From NCBI RefSeq assembly GCF_963576675.1, contig NC_088914.1, positions 16,471,001-16,535,000 of the forward strand: a stretch of 64,000 nt of DNA. The letters run 5' to 3'. The notes under the pieces are model-generated. The model had not been told where the DNA came from, did not search any database, and saw only the letters and a program-made list of their open reading frames with translations. The translations under genes and the position numbers were made by a program. Positions 24,449 through 36,031 of this stretch are shown piece after piece; the stretch's first letter is position 1, and each line of letters opens with the position of its first letter. The DNA is from Euphorbia lathyris (taxonomy: Eukaryota > Streptophyta > Magnoliopsida > Malpighiales > Euphorbiaceae).

Positions 24449-26056
24449 TGATGCGGATTCCGGAGAATCCTCACTAAGGGATAAGTGTACCCCGTCGTTA
24501 TCAAGTAATAAATTTCTGGTTTAAGTCCAGGTTATCGTCCACAGGATTTATTTCTGCAAGTATCAAGCTACTCGATCTCGGATGTTATCTAGGCTTAGGG
24601 GGTTTTGAGTTTGGTTTGTTTAATTAATCTACTCCTAGGTTGAATTATGCTAATCCTAGCTAAATTATCTAATTCTAACTAAGTTATCTAATTCTAGCTA
24701 AGTTATTCTAAGCCTAACTAAATTACTCTACCCCTAATTGATCTTTCATTAATGAAACTATTCGAAGGAACATGGTATGAACGATAATAATAAAGGTAGA
24801 TTATCAAGTCTATTGAGTAAAAACCTAATCTAAGTCACTTGTATTCAAGGCGATTAACCCTACTTACCCTCCTCAGGTTCCTAGCGCGTGATTCCCTAAG
24901 GCCGAAACTAGGTCTAAGGCTCAGTAAATTGGCGCTTAATCAACTAAGAGGTCGTCAATCTCCTAGGCTCTGACTAGGTCAGATTCAGCTCGCAATGTGT
25001 GCCTACTAGATTTTGGGGCTTTTGAATGAGTTAAACCAATTGAATAAAGCGTAAGACAGAGATTAGACAAATAATCATAGAACAAAACAAGAGCTAAATT
25101 ATTATTAAAGGCGAAGATAATTGTCACAAGATACAATAAGTCAAGTTCGGCAACTGTATCAAAGAGTACAAACAAGGAAAGATAAAAGGAGATACAAAAA
25201 TCCCTTTTAGGGAACCTGTTTACTCTGCAGCCGGCGACTTAATCTTAAGGACGGACCTTGGTAATTCCTCGGTAGAAAGCTTTGAAGGAGCTTCAATGGA
25301 GGTTGAGGAAGATGGAGAAGATGGAGAGGAATTACAAGGGGAAAGCTAAAATAATTTACAAAAATGAAAGATTCCTAATTTACAATTGAAAATTCCTATT
25401 TATAGACGCGTCTCGGGCCTCGTTTTGACCTATTTTCGTGTCCTAGTTGGTGTAGGAAGACGTGGGGCCGAACGTGGCTTCGTGGGGGCGAAATTGGTCT
25501 TTTTGACCAATTCCCGTAGGGCTGCTCGCCGAGTAGGGAAGGCTGCTCGGCGAGCAGGGCTGCTCGCGCCGAGCAGCCCCCTGCTCGGCGAGCAGGCGCC
25601 TGGCGCCCTGCTCGCCGAGCAGAAATGGCCCGTGGGGCCCTGCTCGCCGAGCATTTTCACCCGAAGCGTGCTCGATCCAAGCTCGATGAGTTCCGCGACC
25701 TTTTTCGTCCGACTTCACACCTGCATACGCATAAAAACTCCGGAAAACATTAGTCCAAAAAGCCAAATTGATCCGTCAATCGCTTATTTTGAGCAAACGC
25801 TTCGTTTGGTGCGACTTTTGACGGACCAATTAGCTTCAAAAGATAACGGAATTCTAATACGCATGCTATTTCGGCCGTATTTGCCTAAATTGATTACAAA
25901 ACGAGCCTAAACGGCGAAAAGTAAATAGAATGTTTTTAATTCCTAACTAACTCACACAAAAGCATTTAAATGCGAGAATTGCTCGCTTATTAACCGAATA
26001 ACTCTAAAAACCGTCCTAAAACCGTACCCAAAGATAGGGGTTTTTGACCCCTATCA
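24449..26056 (-). repeat. LARD-like element, 5' LTR (1608 bp)
   Basis: Partner of 19819-21480. Lacks one 54-bp block of the GC palindrome cluster. Confidence 0.92.
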
Positions 26057-26061
26057 CTGAG

Positions 26062-26269
26062 CTACGCTGAGTAAGTTATATTTAATTCCACTGACTAGGG
26101 AGACTGACTCAATAGTAGGATTACCACCAACGGCTCCTGACCCTACTATCTTACCCTTTTTGTTGTCTCCGAAACTTACGCTTCCACCTCGTTTACGCAC
26201 AAGTGTGATGAACTGAGTTTCATCACCCGTCATATGCCTCGAGCATGCGCTGTCAATGTACCACATTTT
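26062..26269 (-). pseudogene. SIRE protease
   Basis: WYIDSACSRHMTGDE is the copia aspartic protease active-site motif; the usual Gly after Asp-Ser is Ala here. It continues VSFGDNKKGKIVGSG. The frame is cut by the nested element at 26056, with the rest resuming at 19818. Confidence 0.88.
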
Positions 26270-26782
26270 TTACTTCTCAGCACACCTCAAGCTTACCTCA
26301 GTTGAGTGTGCCTCATCGTCAGATGCAATGGAGGGGGCAGCATGCTCAGAAACACAAGGCTCAGTAAGCTCATCTGCCATGAAGCAGATCTTTGCTGACT
26401 CAGTGGCATCAGCTCCTGATGATGATGACTCATCACTATCACTCCAGGTTGCCACCATTGCCTTCTTGTTGTTCTTCTTTTCCTTCCTCAAGGTAGGACA
26501 GCTTGATTTGATATGGCCAGTTTGATGACATTCAAAGCATGTGATGGGCTTTAAGTTGTCCTTCTTGTACTTGCTGTCGCTAGACTCAGCTTTGTACTTG
26601 TCAAACTTCTTGTAAGGCTTCTTAGAATATTTATCATTCTTTCTGAACAGCCTTTTCATTTTTCTAGTGAACATGGCCATCTCTTCATCGTCTATTGAGC
26701 TCCCATCAGTGGAGTCAGCTTTCATGACAAGAGACTTTTGCTTCTTGTCCTCAGACTTCTCCTTCACCTCAAAATTCTTCAT
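26270..26782 (-). pseudogene. SIRE gag, nucleocapsid part
   Basis: Lys-rich region followed by a CCHC zinc knuckle CFECHQTGHIKSSC, then a Ser/Asp/Glu-rich linker ending in a stop just before the protease. The frame is interrupted relative to the upstream gag part near 26800. Confidence 0.88.
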
Positions 26783-27459
26783 TGAGATCTCATGGGTTAG
26801 CAGAGATTAAATGAGTTCATCATACTTGTAGGTGGTCAAGTCTTGAGCTTCCTCAACAGCGGTTTTCTTGGCTTGCCAGATTTTTTGGAAAGGCTCCTCA
26901 GTATCTTCTTGACTTGCTCTTCCTCAGTAAAGATCTTGCCAAGTCTTTTAAGCTCGTTGATTATATTTGTGAATCTTGAGTTCATTTCAGAGATTCCTTC
27001 ATCATCATTCATTTCAAACAGCTCGTACAACCTCATGTGCTGGTTCACCTTGGACTCCTTAACTTTGTTGGTTCCTTCATAGGTGACCTCCAGTTTCTTC
27101 CAGATTTCCTGCGCTGACTCACAACCTGAAATCTTGTTGTACTCTGTAGCATCTAACGCACAGTGAAGCATGTTTATAGCCGAAGCATGATTTTGTAGCT
27201 TCTTGAGGTCATCTTCTGTCCACTTAGCCTCAGCTTTGACAACCGTTTGGCCGTCAACAGTTTCAACATGAACAAATGGGCCTTGGACTATAGAAAGCCA
27301 TGCACTCATATTTGTTGCCTGAATGAAATTTTTCATTCTGTTCTTCCAAAAGGTGTAGTTAGACCCGAAGAACAGAGGAGGCCGAGTAATGGACAGTCCC
27401 TCAGGAAGAATCTGAGTTGTCTGATTTCCTGGAAGGAAACGAGTGCTATTCTCAGCCAT
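26783..27459 (-). pseudogene. SIRE gag, capsid part
   Basis: Starts MAENSTRFLPGNQ soon after the primer site, with the UBN2-type gag pattern FFGSNYTFWKNRMKNFI, ALDATEYNKISGCESAQEIW and LYELFEMNDDEGISEMNSRF. A frameshift near 26850 separates it from the zinc-knuckle part. Confidence 0.9.
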
Positions 27460-27507
27460 TGTGGGGATCAGCTCAAGATAGTTATATCTTGCTCAGTGAG
27501 CTTTTAT

Positions 27508-27519
27508 GCTCTGATACCA
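27508..27519 (-). other. SIRE primer-binding site (tRNA-iMet)
   Basis: TGGTATCAGAGC on the minus strand, two bases inside the 5' LTR; complementary to the initiator tRNA-Met 3' end. Confidence 0.9.
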
Positions 27520-27521
27520 CT

Positions 27522-28855
27522 TGTTGGTCCCGTATAACGTGACAAGATTAGTTCCAGGGGGGGGGATAGGAACTATTTAAAATTTTGTCCGTTAAGGCTG
27601 ACTTCTTTTCTTTAAGAAAAGGTTTACACAGCGGCGCTAAGTAGTTTTAAGACACAAGCTTAGTCAACTGGTGACTAAGTTTGTTTCTTTCCTTGAGTCA
27701 GGAGATAGCACTTAAGTCTATTCCTGAACTCAGCTTCTTAGTGCACTCAACTCAGCGTGAGTTCGTTACTTAATCAGTTTTATAGCAAGCAATATATAAA
27801 GGAGTTTAAAGGTTAGAAATATGTTACTCAGCAGACATATCTTGGTTCAGCCTCTCCGCCTACGTCCAGTCCCCGGAACTCGTTCTGAGCTTTTTGAATC
27901 CTCTACTAAGCTCTTTAAAGGTAGAGCACGAAACCTTTTACAACAGAAGCTGAGTATACAAGAGTACCTTCCTCTATTCCTCTACTCACTCCTATAACTA
28001 CCGCTGAGTACTATAACCGAGTACTCACCTTCTCCTTTCTATTCTTCTAGAAATGATAAGTGTTTGTCCTAAACAACAATTGCTAAGACACTTTAGATGA
28101 ATGAAATCACTCTAGACTTTTACACAATGATTGGAATTGGTGTAAGATTTGCTTTGCTTTTCTCACAGAACTTCAAGTATGAATTTGGTCAGCGTTTCGA
28201 CTTGATTGAAGATCTGCATCGAATGAAGCATTTGAAAGGCCTATTTATAGTGACACTTCAAGCATCGGTGATTTCGAATTTCGAAATAACCGTTGGAGGC
28301 TAACGGCTTCCTGTCTCTTTCACTCTGGACGTGCTCAGTGTCGTTGGCCAATGAGATTCTTGTATCTTCTGTCTACGGCAGTGCTCAGCAGCTTTTCGTC
28401 AGATGAACAGAATGATTCGACATTTATAGTAAAGTCTTCCAGACAGCTTACTGCATCTTCTGAGCTTTACCCAAAGTGGAAATACTTTGCCTCTAAGTTG
28501 GTTCTGTTCTGCCGCTGACCTGACTACCTTGTCGCTCAATTCAGCAGCTTCATCTTGAAGCAATTGATAGAAGGCTTCTCGATCCTTCTTCATACTGAGC
28601 TAGTGCTTTTGCTTAGAACGACTTCGTTTTATCTTCCTGGGCCGTGAGGTCTTGATCTGTTGACTTAGGCTTGACTTCGTCTTATGGGCCTTTAGGCTTT
28701 TTATCTTAATGTCTTATAAATCAAATTAACTCAACATTGAACAAACACATTAGTGTGAATAAATCAAAGCATTTAAATTTAATGTGTTAGAATATTTTTA
28801 TCATTCACATAAATAATTTTGTCAAATCAAAATCAAGTGGAAAGGTGTTTCAATA
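27522..28855 (-). repeat. SIRE 5' LTR (1334 bp)
   Basis: Same length as the 3' LTR. The outer end has mutated from CAACA to CAATA. Followed by the target duplication TATTG. Confidence 0.92.
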
Positions 28856-28860
28856 TATTG

Positions 28861-29258
28861 TGCTTTAACAGTTCTTATAACCTTCACTTGGTATCATTTC
28901 AGCCTCTGTAAACCTATATCCCAAGCCTTCTTCACAACTCACTTCTTCTGCCATGCCAGCTCTTTCAAATCCGCCCACAACTAAGTAGGATCACTATTTT
29001 GTTGCTTAGAAAAAGCTTTGAACTTCAGCAAGATGCGCAAAGTCAAAAAAGTCATCACCTCTCCCAATAGTAGCAACTTGCTCCCTCTCTTGAACAACTT
29101 TCCATTCAGTAGCTTGACGGGCTAGCAATATTTGCCATAGAGTAGGCATGTTAGAGCCTACAAACACAGGAACCAAATAATCAAACAAGGCAGGAAAATA
29201 TCAATACATACCTGCAAGTAAATCATCATATTCAGTGGTCCCTTCCCTATACACAGTT
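28861..29258 (-). pseudogene. gypsy antisense ORF, middle part
   Basis: Open stretch 29188-29006 reads LFDYLVPVFVGSNMPTLWQI and DDFFDFAHLAEVQSF. Joined across the 29259-32886 insertion it is colinear with the upstream part (...KSTRGTV / YREGTTEYDDLLAG), which confirms the insertion point. Function unknown. Confidence 0.5.
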
Positions 29259-30986
29259 TGTCACACCCGACCTTAAATGACCTCAATCGGCATCGGGCGT
29301 GAAATAGAAAGATAATAATCAATACTTAGGAGTCTCCAATTTATCCAAATATCATTATATTACAATTGCATTACCAAAGTTCTAACCATAATTCTAACAA
29401 TAAGCAACAACTTCCGATCCTTGCCTAATCGGTCGGTAACCTTCTCTCGATCATGTATTTTCTTACCTAAAACCATTAAAACATTTAAAAACGTGAGATA
29501 AAAATCTCAGTAAGAAACTATCAGTTATAAAAACCAACTTTACTTAACATAGCTACATATATACATTTATAAAGGGATTTAATCCAAACCTTATAAAATA
29601 TACTCAAAAAGTAAGTTCATAATATAGTCAAAGTCGTAAACCAAAACCATAAAAATATATAATCTTGTATCCATTCTTGAGTTCAAAACCTTATAAAATA
29701 TTATAATCAAATAAGTGTTTTATCAAACCAACTCGTATTTAATCAAACGTAAAATCTTATATCAAAATCAATTATAACCGAAAACGTAATCCAAATGAAC
29801 TTAAAACATTGTATCCATCATCGAGTTTCTCCCCTTAAGTATCAATCGATAACCACATATATAGTCGAGACGTCTCTTAACATTGCCTATCCCATATGGT
29901 CTTACCCGACACTTCTTTGCCATACCCAATAGGTCTTTCAGACTGTGTACACAGGCCATGTCCCTCACTGAACATGGTCTTCAAATATAAAACCACCGAT
30001 CCGGATAACTCTCGATGGATATAAAATCATAAAATTATAACGTGCTCAAATATCCTTTCACAATCAAATTCCAAACTATTTGATAACCAAAAATCATTTG
30101 GCTTCAATTAGCCCTTTTGTATCATAAAAATCATATTTGGACTTCAACCCAAAATAATAACAACAATAACCGCAACAAATTTCTCAATCCAAAAACAATT
30201 CGTAAGAAATCATCAAATATATATTGAAACCAAAAACATATATGTACAGTATATATGTAAATCAACCAAATTAAGCCTTAAATCAACATAATCAAGTAAA
30301 ATCTGAAATTCACATAGAAGCATAGTCAATAGCTTCATTTGAACCGTAATTTCACAATAAAAAGCAAAATCGTGGAAAATCCCAATTTTATAAAATACCC
30401 GTATAAACCCTGAAATATCCATTTCTGGAAATTTATTGATTATATATATATCTATATACACAAAACTCAAAATATAGTTGATAGTTACTTACCTTGGCTA
30501 TTAATTGAACAAAATACACCTGATCGATTCACCGCTAAATTCTGTCTAAGACGTTTCGCTCCAAATATTGTCGAAACTCAAAAACTCTTCGGTTCGGACT
30601 TAGATCTATACATAAGGATGCTATGGTTCCAATTTCAAGTGATTCGGACAGTCGAATCTCCGTAAATCGAAGAAACGGTGAAGAACGGTTCAGAGAAACT
30701 GATGATAAATATAAAAAGAAAAAAGAAAAAGAAAAAGAAGCAGAACATGAATCGGTGGATGCTGATGACATTTGAGATATATATCTCAAATATGGAAAAT
30801 ATCCATTTTGGTCTTTCATCTTATATAATCTTTTAAAAATTATTCTAAACTTTTAATTTACACATAAAACTATCAATTTAACTCCAAACTTTCCCTATAT
30901 TACGAAATAAAAATCATACACTTAATAATTATAATATATATTACTATCAAGATATAAATTCTAAAAATTTAGACCCGGACGTGACA
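29259..30986 (-). repeat. 3' LTR of the 3.6-kb element
   Basis: Full-length copy. 30242-30986 pairs with 32158-32886 with only scattered differences. Confidence 0.88.
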
Positions 30987-32157
30987 ATTCTCCCCACCTT
31001 AAGAAATTTCGTCCTCGAAATTCACATTCTCTAATCTAAATTTTCTTCCTCAAATAATCTTCAAGATCACAAAATTATTTCAAATTATCAAGATTCCTCA
31101 TAATCATCATAAGACCACAAATTCTAATGTTTCCTTCCATTAACTTCATCATTTACCAATATCGACATCTTAATATACTCTTAGTAACTCTAAACTTCAA
31201 CCCAGTCAATTCCCTCACCAATAAATCCACAATAAAACTTTAAATATCATATATTCAATTTTATATGATATGATACACTTTATCTTCATATCTTCCTAAC
31301 ACACACCAAATCTCACTTCAATAGATCTAAATCACAATTGATTGTATCAATTATATTTTACCTATCTCCAAGTTCTACAGACTTCAAAAATATCACTTTT
31401 GAACCGCTAATATGTATGATATTATATTTTTCTTAAACTTCAAATAATTCGAATAATGATTTGCTTCAGCATATAATCTTATTTCATCATAATAACAATA
31501 TGTGTATCTATAATTTTTCACTCCCATCATAATGAATATGAACTCCAAATCATCATTATCAATCAAATATAAACCTGATATCGATAACATATTTCCTCTA
31601 TGAATATCACATTGACTTATTTATTTTCGTAAAATCTCTATAATCAAATCCTTATAATAAGAAAAATCAATATAGATCATTCTTATACCCATCATCCTAC
31701 ATCCCATTAATAACTTCAGATAAATTTAAGTTTCTCATCAAACTATATGGATAACAAATACGATTTACTTAAATCGCAATGTGAAAAGCCTAAATTTTAG
31801 AATGTCATTCAATTTCTTTATTTGATCTATAACTACTCAATTTGATCTTTATGTAAATTTAGACTATAATCCTCGAAACTTCAATCTCTTCTCCAAACCA
31901 TAAAAAACCATATAACCAAGAAAGATAGAGTACCTAAATTACGATAATCAATGTTTTTTTTTTCTCCAAACTCCAAATAATATCTTTACACTCATAAAAG
32001 TCAATAAATCTATAATATCATTCGATTTTCTTATTTAACCTATAAACACTCAATTTGATCCTTATATAAACTTAAACCATAATCACACACTTCACATATC
32101 CTCTTATATTATATTTATCTCTTAATTTCCTACCTCAAACTGTGCTTAAGATCAGCA

Positions 32158-32886
32158 TGTACAGTATATATGTAAATCAACCAAATTAAGCCTTAAATCA
32201 ACATAATCAAGTAAAATCGGAAATTCACATAGAAGCATAGTCAATAGCTTCATTTGAACCGTAATTTCACAATAAAAAGCAAAATCGTGGAAAACCCCAA
32301 TTTTATAAAATACCCGTATAAACCCTGAAATATCCATTTCTGGAAATTTATTGATTATCTATATCTATATACATAAAACTCAAAATATAGTTGATAGTTA
32401 CTTACCTTGGCTACTAATTGAACAAAATACACCTGATCGATTCACCGCTAAATTCTGTCTAAGACGTTTCGCTCCAAATATTGTCGAAACTCAAAAACTC
32501 TTCGGTTCGGACTTAGATCTATATATAAGGATGCTATGGTTCCAATTTCAAGTGATTCGGACGGTCGAATCTCCGTAAATCGAAGAAACGGTGAAGAACG
32601 GTTTAGAGAAACTGATGATAAATATAAAAAGAAAAAGAAGCAGAACATGAATCGGTGGATGCTGATGACATTTGAGATATATATCTCAAATATGAAAAAT
32701 ATCCATTTTGGTCCTTCATCTTATATAATCTTTTAAAAATTATTCTAAACTTTTAATTTACACATAAAACTATCAATTTAACTCCAAACTTTCCCTATAT
32801 TACTAAATAAAAATCATACACTTAATAATTATAATATATATTACTATCAAGATATAAATTCTAAAAATTTAGACCCGGACGTGACA
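32158..32886 (-). repeat. 5' LTR of the 3.6-kb element, truncated
   Basis: Retains the outer 729 bp. The inner about 980 bp and the primer site are missing. Confidence 0.85.
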
Positions 32887-32891
32887 CAGTT

Positions 32892-33496
32892 CCCCTGGTA
32901 GACTTAAGTAAAAACGAGATATCCCCAACAAGATAAGTTAAGAGCTCTTCCTTAGTAAAATTGAAGTCCAAATTGATAAAAAAAAAATTATGTACACGCT
33001 TCTCCTTCGGTGATAGAGGAATCAATCCAGGCCAGTTAGCCTTGTTCATAAGTGTGGGTTTCTAAGAGGACCGAAAAGGGAACCCTTCGGCGTATAGAGC
33101 CCCCTCTAAGGGCTTACCTTCTTCGTCTTTTAACAAAAAGATAAAAAAACCAGGAAGGTTTGAAATTTTTATTACCGTAAGATTTATCCCACACAAAAGA
33201 GGTCCGTTTGGAGGGTAATTTTGATATCCATATAGAATCATCATTCGGCTTCATAGAATGAGTCCATTATTGACAAATAAAGACTTGATCAGTTTATTGT
33301 TCAAGTCTTCACATGTTGTCACCAATCCTAGCAGATCTAACCAACCATTTGGGGAAAGTCGGGCTAGAAAGATATCAAACTCGTTCAGTACGTTCATGAT
33401 GTCTAAGGAAAAAGGTAGGTGAACCCCATTTTCTATGAAAATTTTATAAAGGGCCATGTAACCTTCTAGAGCCTTGGTTATCACCTAGTTAGGATG
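32892..33496 (-). pseudogene. gypsy antisense ORF, N-middle part
   Basis: Reads ITKALEGYMALYKIFIENGV, LPFSLDIMNVLNEF and LARLSPNGWLDLLGL, the pattern of the plant 'putative gypsy type transposon' family (Pfam Transposase_28). It then continues FFIFLLKDEEGKPLEGALYA. Stops near 33485, 33250 and 33062 break it. It lies antisense to the gypsy pol. Confidence 0.6.
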
Positions 33497-33501
33497 GGGT
33501 G

Positions 33502-34928
33502 TGTTAGGTGAATTCCGCAAATGCACGGCTCAGCTTGTAGTAATAAAAAGTTATCGTTCCCACAGAGAACGTTGATTGACTAGTCTAACGGGTTATTAGA
33601 TTATTAATTCATTTTCTCTTGATTATAGAAAATAAATAAATAAGTTGTGAAATAGTTTTGATTTAAAATAATATAAAACTTTAGTTAGATTTCTTTGGTT
33701 TTGATTCTGTGCATAGCTCGGGATACAAATAAGGTTTTAATAAATATAAACCTGATAATACTTTTCAATCTTCATATAGTTGTATCAGATAAGAGTATTT
33801 AATCCAATCTCTCGATCCATGATTAAATAAGTTAGATGTTTTTAGATAGATAATTCTAATTCCTCGACCTATCGTAGTGAATTAGAATTATGAATTAAAA
33901 ACGGAATAAGTAAATGATGTGATACAATTATCCTTTTGTGAACTGAATCTCTTCTAACTTCATAAAATGTTAACTATTCCTATGTTTTGCTTATATGGAT
34001 TTCCCTAGAATATTCATAAAGCAGTAATAGAATAAAATGATGAACATAGAATAATTTGCATTAGATTGAATTGGGTTTTTGATAAACAATTATTGACAGT
34101 GCTGATCATATGTCAAAATTAAAAAACACAGAGAATAAAGACTGTAACAGATGAGAGTATAGGGGTTGTGAATCCTTTTACTATCTCTGTAAAGATGTCA
34201 AGCCTCTGGTTGTCTTCTTCAATTGTCTTGTATCTCAAGAAAGTGTATCTCTCGATCTTGCTTCCTTCAATGCTGGAATTAAAGCCTTAGAAATTACTGT
34301 AACTTGATAACTTCAGTATATCTCTGAATATCTTTTGTGAATCTCTGTAAATTATCAAATCTGTATATTGAATGGAGAGAAGGATCCTTCTTATAGTAGA
34401 TGAAGGATTGTGTCCTTTTGAGATGATAACTCTTTATGAAGAAAAATGGAAAGTCACAACCAATGGTGAAGAAGAATGATGATTTAGATGGAAGGAGATG
34501 CCTTGGTAGTGAAGAATCATGTCTTTTTGCAATAAAAATTGCCGGTCATGAACGAGACAAGGGTGTCACGTTCGTGACATGGATTGCCATGCAAAATTGG
34601 TGGATTTTGTCTGTCACGATCATGATGGGGGTCACGTTCGCGACAAATGATCTTTGCCTAATGTTGGATCTTCGAGCATGTCACGATCGTAACAGGTAGG
34701 CCACGAACGTGACAAATGCTTTTGCCTTAATTCAGGCTTCTTTTCTTGTCTTTTGTTCGTTATTTGCTGATATTTCTTCATATTGAGTTTTTATCTGTTT
34801 CAAACCTATCTATGTTCAAATCATAAACAAACAAGTGAAATCTTTCCAAAATATTTAATAAACTAAGCTAAATGTATAAATATAAACGTGAATATGCATG
34901 CGAAAATACGTAAACTTAGGACTTATCA
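33502..34928 (-). mobile_element. solo LTR (1427 bp, family S)
   Basis: Forward ends are TGTTAGGTGAATTCCGCAAA and AGGACTTATCA. Flanks are GGGTG (33497-33501) and TGGTG (34929-34933), a 5-bp TSD with one change. The flanking antisense ORF is continuous once it is removed. It contains repeated 'gtcacgttcgtgaca / cacgatcgtaac' words near 34566-34715. There is no internal region, so it arose by LTR-LTR recombination. Confidence 0.85.
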
Positions 34929-34933
34929 TGGTG

Positions 34934-35186
34934 CGGCAAAAACCAAGTGTTCAAACTCAGAGTAATTAGAAAATAGCCCCATCAATGTGAGATCATCCAT
35001 GATAGAGGGTTGCTCATAATTTTGAAGCACAGGAACAATGACCTTTTTCACATCTCCATATTCAGGGCCCTCTTGAACTTGGCGTTTCTTTTGACCCATG
35101 AAAAAGAAAAATAGAAATTGAAAAAGGAACACTGGAAAGAGGAACTTACTAGAAGGAATTAAAGCAGACGAAGATTGACAATGCAA
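34934..35186 (-). pseudogene. gypsy antisense ORF, N-terminus
   Basis: Probable start MGQKKRQVQEGPEYGDVKKV (an upstream Met exists at 35186), ending SEFEHLVFAAP where the solo LTR interrupts. About 370 bp upstream of the gypsy 3' LTR on the opposite strand. Confidence 0.55.
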
Positions 35187-35540
35187 ATTGAAGAACTCTC
35201 AAGAGGCGAAAACAACAGAAAATGAAAGCCATATAATAACACCACCTTTATAGTAGAGAAAGAAGAAGAAACGACAAAGAAAGACATAAGGACGGCGTAA
35301 TTAATGATCGTAATTATTGAAATCCGCTGTCGTTACATAATCTCTGACAGAAACCAGAAACGAAGCTAACCAAAATAGGCCACTTGGGCAACGCGTGCCA
35401 AACATAAAAGCAATTTGCAAGAAAACTTAAGCGGCACATGTCAAATAAAGAGAATATAAGACGGAAGGCCTGGAACAACCGAAGGCAAAAATAGTCGTTT
35501 CATTTCTCCCACCTATACTGAACCCTGCAAGAGTCTAGAA

Positions 35541-35555
35541 GAGAGGGGGTGGGGA
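35541..35555 (+). other. gypsy polypurine tract
   Basis: GAGAGGGGGTGGGGA, four bases before the LTR start TGATATC. Confidence 0.75.
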
Positions 35556-35559
35556 CATA

Positions 35560-36031
35560 TGATATCGTATAAAACGAATCAAACATGCGACATTATAAGA
35601 GCCTTCAGATCAACTTTCGCGTGTTACAATCTAGACTTTCGAATCAGTCAATAAGCTTCCATAGAATGTTTTCTCTTTAAAGATAACCCCCGTGCGGCTA
35701 GGTTGAAGACTCCATATTATGGAGAACTTCTTCTAAATCCATACTCCTAGTAGGAGAAGGAGTCCTAGTACCAAAAGGACTCTTAGAAGAAGAAGTGTTC
35801 GGTCCAACCTTATATAAATAGTCAGGTGTGGCTACATCCTATGATACATTAATACTACAACCTACAATTAGTCCTTACTTTTTAACATTTCTTTAGTATT
35901 TAAGGACTTAAGCATCGGAGTGGGTTCGTTGGCGGCCTCTCTCTGACCTTTGGTTCTGATTACAGGTTAAATCTTGAAGACTCGGACACACATTCAGACT
36001 CTCAGTTACAAATTCACATACACGGATATCA
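35560..36031 (+). repeat. Tat-like gypsy 3' LTR (472 bp)
   Basis: Starts TGATATCG and ends GGATATCA, a perfect 7-bp terminal inverted repeat. Has a TATA-like 'ttatataaat' near 35812 and 'gcatcggagtgggttcg' near 35913, typical of Tat-lineage R/U5. Confidence 0.75.

Larger units (their letters stand above)
19819..26056 (-). mobile_element. non-autonomous LTR element (LARD-like, gag only), tRNA-Asp primed
   Basis: Inserted in the SIRE protease/integrase region with a perfect TSD CTGAG (19814-19818, 26057-26061). The forward 5'-side LTR is 19819-21480 (1662 bp) and the other is 24449-26056 (1608 bp); both have TG...CA ends. Orientation is minus: the primer site (RC of ccccggtaacggcgcca, 24426-24442) abuts the right LTR and the purine tract (RC of aacctcctcgcac) abuts the left. 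The 2968-bp interior codes only a broken gag-like protein, with no RT, integrase or RNase H. The LTRs differ by about 13 substitutions and one 54-bp indel, fewer than the host SIRE, as expected for a later insertion. Confidence 0.93.
11561..28855 (-). mobile_element. SIRE-type Ty1/copia retrotransposon with env-like ORF
   Basis: Minus-strand element bounded by a perfect TSD TATTG (11556-11560, 28856-28860). It has two 1334-bp LTRs and a tRNA-iMet primer site (TGGTATCAGAGC, read on minus, 27508-27519). Gene order is gag, protease, integrase, RT, RNase H, then a long third ORF, with a purine tract at 12895-12912. Without the nested element (19819-26056 plus one TSD) it is about 11.05 kb, in the SIRE/Maximus size range. 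By eye the LTRs differ at about 25 sites. All coding parts carry stops or frameshifts. Confidence 0.92.
29259..32886 (-). mobile_element. LTR element with one full and one truncated LTR
   Basis: Perfect TSD CAGTT (29254-29258, 32887-32891) and TG...CA ends (TGTCACACCCGACC ... GGACGTGACA). The complete LTR is 29259-30986 (1728 bp) and the other survives only as 32158-32886 (729 bp). Next to the full LTR the interior reads 'attctccccaccttaag', a purine tract on the minus strand, fixing the orientation. The 1.17-kb interior is AT-rich and non-coding. The inner part of the 5' LTR and its primer site have been deleted. Confidence 0.88.
10257..36031 (+). mobile_element. Tat-like Ty3/gypsy remnant, opened by later insertions
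   Basis: The element runs on the plus strand. It starts inside integrase (5' part lost), followed by non-coding DNA, an antisense extra ORF and a 3' LTR at 35560-36031 preceded by a purine tract. A sense pol followed by an antisense ORF before the 3' LTR is the layout reported for part of the Tat lineage (Retand-like). Three later elements interrupt it: 11561-28855, 29259-32886 and 33502-34928. Removing them together with one TSD each joins the antisense ORF. The 5' LTR is not in the window. Confidence 0.7.
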
